64,000 nt of DNA from Mycolicibacterium rufum (GCF_022374875.2 NZ_CP092427.2:3038001-3102000), one strand, 5' to 3'; shown: positions 50,601 to 58,180, numbered from the stretch's first letter. The notes: generated by a model not told the origin, from the sequence alone. Program-made: numbers and translations.

Positions 50601-51245
50601 GCTGGGCACATCGCCGCGTCGATCGGTGACGATCTGGCCGCGCTGCGCGATCTGGGCATCCGTATCGCCATCGACGACGTCGGCACCGGTTTCAGCGGGC
50701 TGGTGAAGATCGCTGACCTCCCGATCGACATCATCAAGATCAGTCGTCAGTTCATCGCGGGCCTGCCGGCCGACGTGCGGTGCGGCGCGATCTCGAAGGC
50801 GATCGTCGGGCTGGGCCGCAGCCTCGACATGACGGTCATCGCCGAAGGGATCGAACGCCAGGAGCAGCGCGACCTGCTCCTCGAATGGGGGTGCGCTCTG
50901 GGGCAGGGCTACCTGTTCGGGAAGGCGCGGCCCGGAGTCAGTGGAATCAAACTGCCCTCCTCCCTGTTCCACCCTGCAGAGGCGGTATCACCGCCGCAGC
51001 AGAGGGAAGAGGCGAGTTCGATGAAGAAAATCGGCTTGATGAGCCTGGTGGCCGGTGCACTGTCCGCAGCGGTGATCGGCTTCGCCGGTCCGGCGCAGGC
51101 CGACCAGACCGGCTTCGGGTTCGGGGGCTACGGCTACGGTCATCACGGCTATGGATACGGGTACGGCAACGACGACTACCCCTGGATACATCAGCTGTTC
51201 CCGCACGTGTACGTGCCCCACGTGGACACCACCGTCCACCCCTGA
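47655..51245 (+). CDS. MASE1-PAS-GGDEF-EAL cyclic-di-GMP enzyme, in-frame with a small exported protein
   Basis: Domains in order (of 1196 residues): MASE1 membrane sensor with about eight hydrophobic segments (1-300), three PAS domains (about 310-410, 414-535, 545-665), GGDEF with intact LGGDEFVVL near 755, and EAL with AAEALLRW near 886 and DDVGTGFSGL near 1008. Both catalytic motifs look functional, so it may make and break cyclic di-GMP. After the EAL domain ends (about 1110) there is no stop; the frame runs into a 74-residue protein with its own ribosome site, start codon and signal peptide (51021-51245). Whether both are made as one chain is unclear. ATG 47655 is chosen over 47574 because it precedes the first membrane segment. 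Confidence 0.88.
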   Translation: MGPTLRSATYFVAFPVAYALAIIVGRATRLGGGEIALVWPAAAVSTIWVLAAHQRCGPRERAAHLALLTVLTYVVNLFTGAAPLLSAWFVLVNVALSVVTVAVLTHGRREVTLRDPADLGRLVAAIVVGNCCGAVLAAGWFVVVDGDPALQTFAHFAVRNSASALLGVCIWLRVTDITWTRPRVTVLGVVEAVLVGISVVVVFVSAFWLTTGVPMAFITLVPAMWVALRYSTTVSTVFLTAAGIWIITATLLDHGALIVPAHLERALLAQSLVGSLTIVVLALALYRDSRARLISELELARDSADRDSALLGAVLDSIHDSVILTDSDGEVVLQNARAEESGHVDDVISASRHPRVDIRQSERRDVVIEADDSRVIEMTTAPLARQSPMTVVAFRDVTEERRHARELQEARDLFAGVLQAASEQAIVGTDPTGRITVFNIGAERLTGWTAAELVGRRSTDFSSFPEMSARAAELGVAPGLGVFTHNVTPQTAEVREWTFLRRDGSPVAINLAVSEMTDHDGGCMGYIGVATDITERKQAEQALAESEERFRLAFDTAPMGMFMFDVSAEHFGRITRCNQAMADVLGRRPGDLLQMTVTDLDGHESGSDAATLDRLLTLRVGQTFDAETSFRRADGHTVWGLVSASVVAPRGSEPYGICLVEDITARKRVEDELHYLASHDPLTGLANRVLFMGRVDKALADAERTGSDGVGLIFLDLDGFKAVNDTWGHALGDEVLKVVGDRLKSSIGPHDTAARLGGDEFVVLCPRDADAASLRSAAERIRAEMRRPVRLGPGRIYDQLSVSAGVVISQPGCRSETLLQRADKLMYFAKRSGKDCVTMGSEPLEEAALLREMQLTPELGRALDLREFAVHFQPIVDLRTGECVAAEALLRWQHPERGLLAPDAFLSIAEASRFMPAIGRAVLNEACRQAQMWTGSAERSAVHVNVSGRQLEAGDLRADVLNALDVSGLDPHRLVLELTETHAGHIAASIGDDLAALRDLGIRIAIDDVGTGFSGLVKIADLPIDIIKISRQFIAGLPADVRCGAISKAIVGLGRSLDMTVIAEGIERQEQRDLLLEWGCALGQGYLFGKARPGVSGIKLPSSLFHPAEAVSPPQQREEASSMKKIGLMSLVAGALSAAVIGFAGPAQADQTGFGFGGYGYGHHGYGYGYGNDDYPWIHQLFPHVYVPHVDTTVHP
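51021..51245 (+). CDS. Small exported Gly/Tyr/His-rich protein (internal start within the longer frame)
   Basis: From ATG 51021, with AAGAGG eight bases upstream, the 74 residues form a complete small mycobacterial-type exported protein: signal MKKIGLMSLVAGALSAAVIGFAGPAQA cleaved before DQTGF, then repeats of GYG and HH (FGFGGYGYGHHGYGYGYG) and a His/Pro-rich tail. This looks like an independent gene whose neighbour's stop codon is missing; it may also be made as part of the long chain. The His and Tyr residues suggest metal binding, which is a guess. Confidence 0.6.
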   Translation: MKKIGLMSLVAGALSAAVIGFAGPAQADQTGFGFGGYGYGHHGYGYGYGNDDYPWIHQLFPHVYVPHVDTTVHP

Positions 51246-51253
51246 TCAACCCC

Positions 51254-51290
51254 CGACGAGGGCGCCCGCGGACCGCGGGCGCCCTCGTCG
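51254..51290. terminator. Perfect 17-bp stem terminator
   Basis: A perfect 17-base stem (51254-51270 with 51274-51290) closed by a GAC loop starts eight bases after the stop at 51245. It can serve the plus-strand gene and also the convergent S4 gene. Confidence 0.85.
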
Positions 51291-51356
51291 TCTGTTCGGG
51301 GGGGACTACGTAGTCGAAACACCCACCGCAGCAGTCCGATTCGAGGACAGCCGGGT

Positions 51357-51719
51357 TCAGAGCTGCCGTGCGCGCCACTTGTCGAGGAGTCGGCGGTCCC
51401 TCTTCGTCGGCCTGCCTGCCCCGCGGTCGCGCACCGCCACGGGCACCGCCGCGGGCGGCGGCGGGGGAGTCCGGTCGAGGTAACAGGTGGCCGCGTCGGC
51501 AGCACCCACCCGCTTCTGGATCACCCGGACGACCTCGACGATCCGCGTCCGGTCGCCGACGAGCGCGCGCACCGTGTCGCCAGGGCCCACCATGGTCGAC
51601 GGCTTGGCCGGCCGGTCGTTCACGCGAACGTGTCCACCGCGGCACGCCTCGGCCGCGTCGGGCCGCGTCTTGGTCAGCCGGACCGCCCACAACCAGCGGT
51701 CCACCCGCGTCGCCTCCAT
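51357..51719 (-). CDS. S4 domain RNA-binding protein (Hsp15-like)
   Basis: The 120-residue protein starts MEATRVDRWLWAVRLTKTRPDAAEACRGGHVRVNDRPAKPSTMVGPGDTVRALVGDRTRIVEV, a typical S4 domain with the VDRWLWAVR start of Hsp15/RlmD-type proteins, followed by a basic tail. Hsp15 binds free 50S subunits carrying nascent chains during heat shock. In-frame ATGs exist at 51731 and 51728; 51719 gives the family start. Confidence 0.88.
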   Translation of the reverse strand: MEATRVDRWLWAVRLTKTRPDAAEACRGGHVRVNDRPAKPSTMVGPGDTVRALVGDRTRIVEVVRVIQKRVGAADAATCYLDRTPPPPPAAVPVAVRDRGAGRPTKRDRRLLDKWRARQL

Positions 51720-51759
51720 GGGGACCATCATGGACCGCGAGGGGCGACCCCTGGAGGAG

Positions 51760-52641
51760 ATGACCGTGCTTCTGGTGACCGGGCCGAGTGGAAACGTCGG
51801 GGAGGAACTCGTCGACCTCCTCGACACGCGGTATCCACACACGTGGCGCGTCGGCAGCCGGCATCCCGAACGGTGGTCGGCCGCCCTTTCGGCCGAGGCC
51901 GTGCGTCTCGACTTCTTCGACCGATCCACCTGGACCCCGGCGCTCGATGGTGTCGACGCGCTGTTCCTGCTGTTTCCCCTGCCGGGCAACCGCGCCGCAC
52001 GGGAGGCAATCGTCCCGTTCCTGCATGCCGCCGAGCGCGCGGGCTGCCGCCACGTCGTCTACGTGTCGGTGTTCGGCGCCGACCGGGCGCGCTTCATCCC
52101 GCACCACACGGTGGAGGCCGCGCTGCGTGATGCGGGGATGTCGGCCACGGTGCTGCGGTGCAGCTTCTTCATGCAGAATCTGCATCGCGCCATCTCGACT
52201 CATGGCGTCGACATCGCCGATGCCGGCGAACTCTTCATCCCCGCGGGGCGGGGCAAGACCACGTTCATCGACGCACGCGACGCCGCCGAGGTGGCCGCCA
52301 CCGTGCTCACCGACCCCGACCCGCATCGCGATGTGGTGTACCACCTGACCGGCCCGACGCCGTTGACCATGGACGACGTCGCCGCCGAACTGACTGCCAC
52401 CCTGGGGCGCCCGATCCGCTACGTCAACCCAGGTTTGGTGCGGTTCGCCGTGCGGCTGCGGGGCCGCGGAGTCGGCTGGGACACCATCGGATTCATGTCC
52501 GCGGTCTACACGTTGACCCGGCTCGGGCAGAATCAGCCGGTCACCGACGACGTGCGGCGACTTCTGGGCCGACCGCCGCGGACGCTGCACGAGTTCCTGG
52601 TCGATGCCGCCTGGCGCTGGCGGGACCGTGCATGGACCTAG
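51760..52641 (+). CDS. NmrA-like NAD(P)-binding protein
   Basis: The 293-residue protein is an atypical short-chain dehydrogenase of the NmrA/HSCARG type: first strand and loop LLVTGPSGNVGEELVDLL, VDALFLLFPLPGN, HVVYVSVFGADRARFIPHHTVEAALRDAG and a VYHLTGPTPLTMDDVAAELT block. It lacks the Tyr-x3-Lys pair, so it is likely a redox sensor or binding protein, not an oxidoreductase. ATG 51760 or GTG 51766 (seven bases from GGAGGA) may be the start. Its TAG overlaps the stop of the convergent TetR gene. Confidence 0.85.
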   Translation: MTVLLVTGPSGNVGEELVDLLDTRYPHTWRVGSRHPERWSAALSAEAVRLDFFDRSTWTPALDGVDALFLLFPLPGNRAAREAIVPFLHAAERAGCRHVVYVSVFGADRARFIPHHTVEAALRDAGMSATVLRCSFFMQNLHRAISTHGVDIADAGELFIPAGRGKTTFIDARDAAEVAATVLTDPDPHRDVVYHLTGPTPLTMDDVAAELTATLGRPIRYVNPGLVRFAVRLRGRGVGWDTIGFMSAVYTLTRLGQNQPVTDDVRRLLGRPPRTLHEFLVDAAWRWRDRAWT

Positions 52642-53345
52642 GTGATGAGGCCCAGCGCCGTCTCGCGGCCGCGGTTCAGGAACGCGATGATCTCCGTTGC
52701 GGTGGAACGCAATTGAGCTTCATCGGCCTGCTCCGGGCCCAGCAGCGCGGTCACCGCGGCGCTGAGCACCGTCAGCGGAGAGCCCGCGGGACCGGGAGCA
52801 GGCGCGGGACCGACGAGCGACATCGCGATGCCCGTGACGAGTCCGTGCAACGCGAACGCCTGATCGGCAGTGTCCCAGTCCGTTCGGGCCAACCCGTGGG
52901 TCCGCCACACCGGAAGCACCGCCCCGATCACCGCACTCGGACCGAGCGCGTCGTGCAGAGCGACCGAGCGCGGATGGTCGGCCAGGATGCCGAGCAGGTT
53001 CTCGTCGTGACGTTGTAGCGCCGCGAGCAGGGGCTGGCTCGTCGCGGCGTCGAGCATCGTCGGGCAGAACCGTGACGGCCGTGCCAGGTCGGGATCCTCG
53101 CCGAGTCGACGAATCAGATCCTCGAGCAGTCCGAGGAAGCCGCGGCCGACCAGGCCGATGAGGAGATCCTCCTTGGTGGGCCAGTACAGGTAGACCGTGC
53201 CCTTGCCGACGTGCGCGCGGTGGGCGACGTCGGCGACGGTGAAGCCGCGTGCGCCGCGTCCGAGAAGCAGATCGCTCGCCGCGGCCAGCAGACGCGCCGC
53301 TTTCGTCGAGTGCTGCTCGGGCAGGTCGACGGACGGGGTGCTCAC
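52638..53345 (-). CDS. TetR family transcriptional regulator
   Basis: A 235-residue TetR protein: helix-turn-helix in residues 15-65 (LLAAASDLLLGRGARGFTVADVAHRAHVGKGTVYLYWPTKEDLL) and a long helical effector domain. It is divergent from acyltransferase paralogue 2, and a 29-bp palindrome with perfect 11-base arms sits between them. A leaderless -10 element stands seven bases before its GTG. It and the acyltransferase mirror the module at 45972-47549. Confidence 0.91.
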   Translation of the reverse strand: MSTPSVDLPEQHSTKAARLLAAASDLLLGRGARGFTVADVAHRAHVGKGTVYLYWPTKEDLLIGLVGRGFLGLLEDLIRRLGEDPDLARPSRFCPTMLDAATSQPLLAALQRHDENLLGILADHPRSVALHDALGPSAVIGAVLPVWRTHGLARTDWDTADQAFALHGLVTGIAMSLVGPAPAPGPAGSPLTVLSAAVTALLGPEQADEAQLRSTATEIIAFLNRGRETALGLIT

Positions 53346-53352
53346 CGAGCCG

Positions 53353-53358
53353 ACTATA
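53353..53358 (-). promoter_or_regulatory. Predicted -10 element of a leaderless promoter for the TetR gene
   Basis: TATAGT on the minus strand fits TANNNT and lies seven bases before GTG 53345. Confidence 0.5.
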
Positions 53359-53383
53359 TCGAGCAGAGCGTCTCCACTGAACT

Positions 53384-53412
53384 AACTGACCAAATCGGTC
53401 GTTTGGTCAGTT
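53384..53412. promoter_or_regulatory. 29-bp TetR operator with perfect 11-base arms
   Basis: AACTGACCAAA (53384-53394) and TTTGGTCAGTT (53402-53412) are perfect inverted copies around seven bases that themselves contain GGTC. It lies 39 bases from the TetR start and 56 from the acyltransferase start. Confidence 0.82.
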
Positions 53413-53467
53413 CTTCGGGTACGCTCGGTGCCGACCCCCAGATCGGTACCCGACCGAGGAGACGCCC

Positions 53468-54322
53468 ATGACGAACCCCATCGTCGATCGAGCGAACCGT
53501 GTTGCCACCCTGCAGAAGGCGATCTTCACCGTCGCCGATCTGCTCGGTCCCGCCGTCGACCTGTCCCGGTTCTACGTCGACGGATTGGAGAACCTGCCCC
53601 GCGACGGCCGGTTCCTTCTCGTCGGCAACCACACCACGGCAGGGTGGGCCGAGGTGGTGCTGATCCCGTACTTCGTGCACCGCGAGTTGGGGGTCCGCGT
53701 GCGCGGGCTGGCCACCCGCCAGCTGGCCGACATGCGGGGCATCGGTCGCGACGTGCTGGAGGCGGCGGGCGCGGTCGTCGGCGATCCCGACGTCGGCGCC
53801 GAGCTCATGCGTCAGAACGAGACGGTGCTGGTGTTCCCCGGCGGCGGGCGGGACATGCTCAAGTTCAAGGGGGAGGAGTATCAGCTGCTCTGGGAGGGCC
53901 GCAGCGGATTCGCCCGGCTGGCCATCGCCCACGACTACCCCATCGTTCCTGTCGGCCTGGTCGGCGGCGACGACGTCTATCACATGCTCGTCGAGCGCGG
54001 CGGCACCTGGGAGCGGATGACCCGCGGCATCGGCCAACGCCTGCACGGCGTGAACGGTGTGGGGATTCCCCTCGTGCGCGGCGTCGGTCCGACGATGGTG
54101 CCGCGCCCGCAACGGATGTACCTGAGGTTCGGGTCGCCGATCGACACCACCCGACCCGCGAAGACTCCGGTCGCGGACTGGCAGAACACCGTCAAGGAAC
54201 GGACGCAGACGGCGCTGCAGGGAATCCTCGACGACCTGCGGACGCGCCGCGAGTCGGACCCCTACCGCAATCTGAACCCGCTTGCCTGGGGACGTGCCCT
54301 CCGTCCCCTGGCGGCCGGTTGA
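53468..54322 (+). CDS. Lysophospholipid acyltransferase family protein (paralogue 2)
   Basis: The 284-residue protein shares long stretches with paralogue 1 (YVDGLE-LPRDGRFLLVGNHT, VLVFPGGGRDMLKFKGEEYQLLWEGRSGFARLAI, GVGPTMVPRPQRMYLR). Motifs are NHTTAG in place of the acyltransferase HxxxxD core and FPGG. It is divergent from a TetR gene across an 11-base-arm operator. Its stop overlaps a possible ATG (54322) of the NDH-2 gene as TGATG, so the two may be coupled. Confidence 0.86.
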   Translation: MTNPIVDRANRVATLQKAIFTVADLLGPAVDLSRFYVDGLENLPRDGRFLLVGNHTTAGWAEVVLIPYFVHRELGVRVRGLATRQLADMRGIGRDVLEAAGAVVGDPDVGAELMRQNETVLVFPGGGRDMLKFKGEEYQLLWEGRSGFARLAIAHDYPIVPVGLVGGDDVYHMLVERGGTWERMTRGIGQRLHGVNGVGIPLVRGVGPTMVPRPQRMYLRFGSPIDTTRPAKTPVADWQNTVKERTQTALQGILDDLRTRRESDPYRNLNPLAWGRALRPLAAG

Positions 54323-54366
54323 TGCCGGAGGGGTGGATTCGGCCCGGGAACGGGTATCGCCGAGGT

Positions 54367-55728
54367 ATGGCTACTTCTCGTCCCCGGATCGTCATCATCG
54401 GTGGAGGATTCGGCGGGCTGTTCTGTGCCCGTCGATTCAAGAACGTCGACGCCGACGTCACGCTGCTCGACCGTGCGGCCTGCCATGTGTTTCAGCCGCT
54501 GCTCTACCAATGTGCCACCGGCACTTTGAGTATCGGCCAGATCAGTCGGTCGCTGCGCCAGGAGCTCGAACACCACCACAACGTGACCACGTTGCTCGGT
54601 GAGGCCATCCGGCTCGATCCGGCCTCCCGTCGGGTCACCGCGCGCCGTCCCGACGAGACGACCTTCGATCTCGACTACGACTACCTGGTGATTGCCGCGG
54701 GCATGCGGCAGTCCTACTTCGGCAAGGAGGAGTTCGCGGCCTGGGCGCCGGGGATGAAGACGCTCGACGACGCGCTGAGCATCCGCCGTCGGGTCTTCGC
54801 CGCGTTCGAGATCGCCGAGACGCTGCCCGCCGGTCCGGAGCGGGACCAATGGTTGACGTTCGCGGTCACCGGAGGAGGCCCGACGGGTGTCGAATTGGCC
54901 GGGCAGATCAGAGAACTCGCGACCCGAGCACTGGCGAACCAGTTTCACAGCATCGACCCCGAAGAGGCGCGGGTGCTGTTGTTCGACGGCGGTGACCGCG
55001 TGCTGAAGAGTTTCGCGCCTGCTCTGGCTGATCGCGCGCAGCAGACCCTCGAAGAGCTCGGTGTGGAACTGCACTTCGGTGTGCACGTCTCCGACGTCAG
55101 GCGCGACGGGGTGACGGTCAGCGCGAAGTCCGGCGGCGCGAGTGAGGAGTACGCCACCCGCACCGTGCTGTGGACGGCAGGCGTCGAAGCGGTGCCGTTC
55201 GCACGGCATGCCGCCGAGTTGCTCGGCGCGCAGAGCGACCGGTCGGGCCGCATCACCGTCGATGCGGATCTGTCGGTGCCCGGGCACTCCGAGGTGTTCG
55301 TGATCGGCGACCTGGCGGGCCGCGACGGACTGCCCGGGGTGGCAGAGAATGCGATGCAGGGTGGTCTGCACGCCGCCGCCTGCATTCGCCGTGATCTCAC
55401 CGGCCGCGCACGCAAGAACTACCGCTACCGCGACCTCGGATCCGCGGCCTACATCAGCCGGGGTAACGCGCTGCTGCAGGCGGGACCGGTCAAACTCGCG
55501 GGGCTGTTCGGTTGGCTGGGATGGGGTTTCATCCACATCGCCTTCCTCACCGGCGTCCGCAACCGGTTCAGTACCGTCGGCACCTGGCTGGCTACCATCA
55601 CGCGGGCCAACCGCAGCGACCGAGCCTTCATTCTCGGCGGGTCCGGCCATCCCGAGGAGCCGTACACTTGGGAATCGCCTGTGCACCAGAGCTATAACGC
55701 CCGGCAGGAGAAGTCGGCGTATCGCTGA
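54367..55728 (+). CDS. Type II NADH dehydrogenase-like FAD oxidoreductase (NDH-2)
   Basis: The 453-residue protein fits NDH-2: FAD motif PRIVIIGGGFGGLFCARRF, HVFQPLLYQCATGTLSIGQISRSLRQEL, NADH motif FAVTGGGPTGVELAGQI, VIGDLAG and the C-terminal membrane-binding amphipathic stretch (GLFGWLGWGFIHIAFLTGVRNRF). It passes electrons from NADH to quinones without proton pumping. ATG 54367 is the usual start; ATG 54322, overlapping the acyltransferase stop, is in frame and would add 15 residues. Its last 101 bases overlap a convergent small membrane protein gene. Confidence 0.88.
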   Translation: MATSRPRIVIIGGGFGGLFCARRFKNVDADVTLLDRAACHVFQPLLYQCATGTLSIGQISRSLRQELEHHHNVTTLLGEAIRLDPASRRVTARRPDETTFDLDYDYLVIAAGMRQSYFGKEEFAAWAPGMKTLDDALSIRRRVFAAFEIAETLPAGPERDQWLTFAVTGGGPTGVELAGQIRELATRALANQFHSIDPEEARVLLFDGGDRVLKSFAPALADRAQQTLEELGVELHFGVHVSDVRRDGVTVSAKSGGASEEYATRTVLWTAGVEAVPFARHAAELLGAQSDRSGRITVDADLSVPGHSEVFVIGDLAGRDGLPGVAENAMQGGLHAAACIRRDLTGRARKNYRYRDLGSAAYISRGNALLQAGPVKLAGLFGWLGWGFIHIAFLTGVRNRFSTVGTWLATITRANRSDRAFILGGSGHPEEPYTWESPVHQSYNARQEKSAYR

Positions 55729-56029
55729 ATCCGCGTGACACGCGGGATCGCCGAGCTGCGGCCATGGTGCTGACCGCGATGACGAGGACGCCGGTGCCCA
55801 GCAGAGTGAGCGTCCACTGCCGACGGTCCACGATCTCCATACGGCACAGCCTCGAATAGTCCGGGAGGACCACGTCTCCCGACGACGTCGGTGGCCGGGG
55901 GGACACCGCGGTGCCGCAGTGCACGATCGCGCGGGCCGGTGACACCGAGACGGGGACGAGGGCGCCGACGCCGCCGACGAGCACCGCGACCACGCCGACG
56001 GCGAGAGCCAGTCGATGCCACGCGCTCAC
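55628..56029 (-). CDS. Small membrane protein, two segments
   Basis: The 133-residue protein has an N-terminal hydrophobic segment (LALAVGVVAVLVGGVGALVPV), a second near residue 75 (WTLTLLGTGVLVIAVSTMAAA) and a Cys pair (HCGTAV and RLCRME) between them. I do not recognise the family. Its GTG start at 56029 overlaps the lipoprotein stop as GTGA, which supports it being real, but its last 100 bases lie inside the convergent NDH-2 coding sequence. Confidence 0.65.
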   Translation of the reverse strand: MSAWHRLALAVGVVAVLVGGVGALVPVSVSPARAIVHCGTAVSPRPPTSSGDVVLPDYSRLCRMEIVDRRQWTLTLLGTGVLVIAVSTMAAARRSRVSRGFSDTPTSPAGRYSSGAQAIPKCTAPRDGRTRRE

Positions 56030-56547
56030 GGGGTGCTCGCTTGCGTCGGGCAGGCCTCGACGGGCACCGGCATGGTGATGTCACCCTGGTCGCTGAAGTG
56101 GAACGTCATCATCGCGGACATTCCCGGCTGTAGTTGCGGGTCGAGCGCATCGACGTGAACGGCCGGTCTGCTGCCGCCTGCGTCGACGGCCGCGGCGCTG
56201 GGTTGCCCGAAACCGACCGTCGACTTCGCCGGAATGTCGGCGGTGACAGCGAGGTCCCGCATGGCCGCAGCATCGGTGGAGATGCCCTCGAGGCGCTCGA
56301 CCCCGGCCGGACGGCCGTTGGTCACCGTGAAGCGAACGCTCGCCGCGGAGCCGGCCTGCAGTGCGCAATGGCCGGGAACGAACGTCGGGACGATGAAGGC
56401 GTTCTCGACCGTCGTGCCTTCGGTCTGTGAGCCCGAGCCACGGTTCGAGGATGCTGTTGCGGCGTCGTGACCGCACGCGGACAGCGCCGCTGCGCTTGCT
56501 GCCGCCGACACGCACACCAGGACGCGGGATGATCTGCTGGATCGCAT
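56026..56547 (-). CDS. LpqE-like lipoprotein
   Basis: The 173-residue protein has a lipoprotein signal (VLVCVSAAASAAALSACGHD, lipobox LSAC) and a beta-rich domain (TTVENAFIVPTFVPGHCALQAGSAASVRFTVTNG, FHFSDQGDITMPVPVEACP) similar to mycobacterial LpqE and PCuAC-like lipoproteins. The copper-binding His/Met pattern of true PCuAC is not complete. GGAGT precedes ATG 56547 at ideal distance. It is followed in operon by the small two-segment membrane protein. Confidence 0.72.
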   Translation of the reverse strand: MRSSRSSRVLVCVSAAASAAALSACGHDAATASSNRGSGSQTEGTTVENAFIVPTFVPGHCALQAGSAASVRFTVTNGRPAGVERLEGISTDAAAMRDLAVTADIPAKSTVGFGQPSAAAVDAGGSRPAVHVDALDPQLQPGMSAMMTFHFSDQGDITMPVPVEACPTQASTP

Positions 56548-56698
56548 GAGACTCCTTTCGTGATCTTCCATCTCACGGATTTGGCATTGCCGGCCGGTAG
56601 GAATTCCATGCGGGCGCAGCGCATTGCTTGGTGAATTCTCAGAAAGCAATAGTTGCGCTGTCGCAATGGAAGGCTCATTGCGCGTGATGCGTCGGCGG

Positions 56699-58177
56699 TC
56701 AGGCCGCTTGGTCTCCGGGTGGTGCGGGTCCGCCGGGTTCGGCGGGGTCGCTGGTTGACGTCGCAGGCTCCGGGTCGGTCGGCGCGGGCGACTCAACTTT
56801 GGTCTCTTCGGCGGGTTGTTCGTCGTTGGGTGGGCGGAGCAGGACTTCGGGGCGGTGGTGGGTGTTGATCCGGGTTTGGCCGGTGTCCAGGCCTGGGGGT
56901 GGGGTCCATTCGACGTCGTGGCGGTTGTTCATGGTGGTGCTCCAGCCGCCGGCTTTGACGGAGCGGTTGTCCGGGGGGCAGGCCAACCCGAGTTCATCGA
57001 TGTTGGTGAGCCCACCGGCGGCCCAGTCGGTCAGGTGGTGGGCCTGGGCGCCGTAGGCGCCGACGGTGCAGCCCGGTTTGGTGCAGCCGCCCTCGCGGGC
57101 GATGAGCATGATCCGCTGCGCCGGCGAGGCGACCCGTTTCGCCCGGAACAGGTTCAGGGCGGAGCCGGTGGCGCGGTCGAACACCGCCAGGTAGTAGTGG
57201 GCGTGGGCGGCCATCCGGATCACGTCTTTGATGGGAAGGCGGGTGCCGCCGCCGGTGACCCCGATCCCGGCGCGGGATTCGAGGTCTTGCAGGGTGGTGC
57301 GGATGATCACCGACACCGGTAGGCCGTTGAGCTGACCGAGGTCGCCGCTCATCAGGGCGATGCGGCCGATGGCGAGTAGGGCGTCGTGTTGGCGTTGGGC
57401 CAGGCTGCGGTGGTCGTTGTCGATCTGGGCTTGGGTGGGGGTGCCGGAGGTGCAGGGTTCGGGGTCGTCGGGGTTGCACATCCCGGGTGCGGCGTAGCGG
57501 GCGAACAGCACCTCCCACACCGCCCACGCCTCCGGAGTGAGCACCATTTTCAGGTCGGTCATGGCATCGCGGCGCTGGGGGTGTTTCGTCACGGCTCGTT
57601 GGCGGGCGCGGTCGGTGTCGTCGGGTTCGGGGCCGTCCTGATCGAGCAGGAACAACCGCAATTCCGCGGTGTCGTGCAGGGCTTTGGGTCCGGCGCCGAC
57701 CGCGGCGCGGACCAGGTCGACTTCGAACTGCTCCCGGGTCGCGGTGTCGACGAAACCGGGCAGCTTCTCCACCGACTTACGGATCACCGTCACGTGCTCG
57801 GGATTGATCAACCCTTTCTCTTGGGCGACCGCGACGGCGGGGAGCACCGGCGGCAGCGGTGGTCCGGTCACCGGTGGGCGCGGCGCCAACACCGCAGCAT
57901 CGGTCAGCCGGCGGTGGGCTTCGGAGTGCGAGATGCGCCACCGGATCGCCAGGACGTCTTTCCAGTTCTTGGCGCCCATCTGCGCAGGGGTGGTCTCGAC
58001 CTGCAGCCGGGCCAACAACCGGTGCCGCACCGCCGGCAACCGACAGCCCAGGGTCTCGAGCTCATCGAGCACCTCGACCAGTTCGGCGGCCGTGGCGAGA
58101 TCCGAGTCGCAGGCGATCAGGTCGTCGACGGCGGCCACCACGGTGGCCACCGCCGCCCGAAGATCGCCCCTCGACAT
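56699..58177 (-). CDS. DUF222 / HNH endonuclease protein of the 13E12 repeat family
   Basis: The 492-residue protein is a 13E12 (REP13E12) family protein: DUF222 region (about residues 30-330, VEVLDELETLGCRLPAVRHRLLARLQ, WKDVLAIRWRISHSEAHRRLTDA) and a C-terminal HNH-like endonuclease (REGGCTKPGCTVGAYGAQAHHLTDWAAGGLTNIDELGLACPPDNRSVKAGGW). The Cys/His zinc residues and HH-DWA-GG-T are intact. An SOS box lies 3-19 bases before ATG 58177, so it should be induced by DNA damage through LexA/RecA. The role is unknown; members occur in many copies in mycobacteria and may be mobile. Confidence 0.9.
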   Translation of the reverse strand: MSRGDLRAAVATVVAAVDDLIACDSDLATAAELVEVLDELETLGCRLPAVRHRLLARLQVETTPAQMGAKNWKDVLAIRWRISHSEAHRRLTDAAVLAPRPPVTGPPLPPVLPAVAVAQEKGLINPEHVTVIRKSVEKLPGFVDTATREQFEVDLVRAAVGAGPKALHDTAELRLFLLDQDGPEPDDTDRARQRAVTKHPQRRDAMTDLKMVLTPEAWAVWEVLFARYAAPGMCNPDDPEPCTSGTPTQAQIDNDHRSLAQRQHDALLAIGRIALMSGDLGQLNGLPVSVIIRTTLQDLESRAGIGVTGGGTRLPIKDVIRMAAHAHYYLAVFDRATGSALNLFRAKRVASPAQRIMLIAREGGCTKPGCTVGAYGAQAHHLTDWAAGGLTNIDELGLACPPDNRSVKAGGWSTTMNNRHDVEWTPPPGLDTGQTRINTHHRPEVLLRPPNDEQPAEETKVESPAPTDPEPATSTSDPAEPGGPAPPGDQAA

Positions 58178-58180
58178 GAT

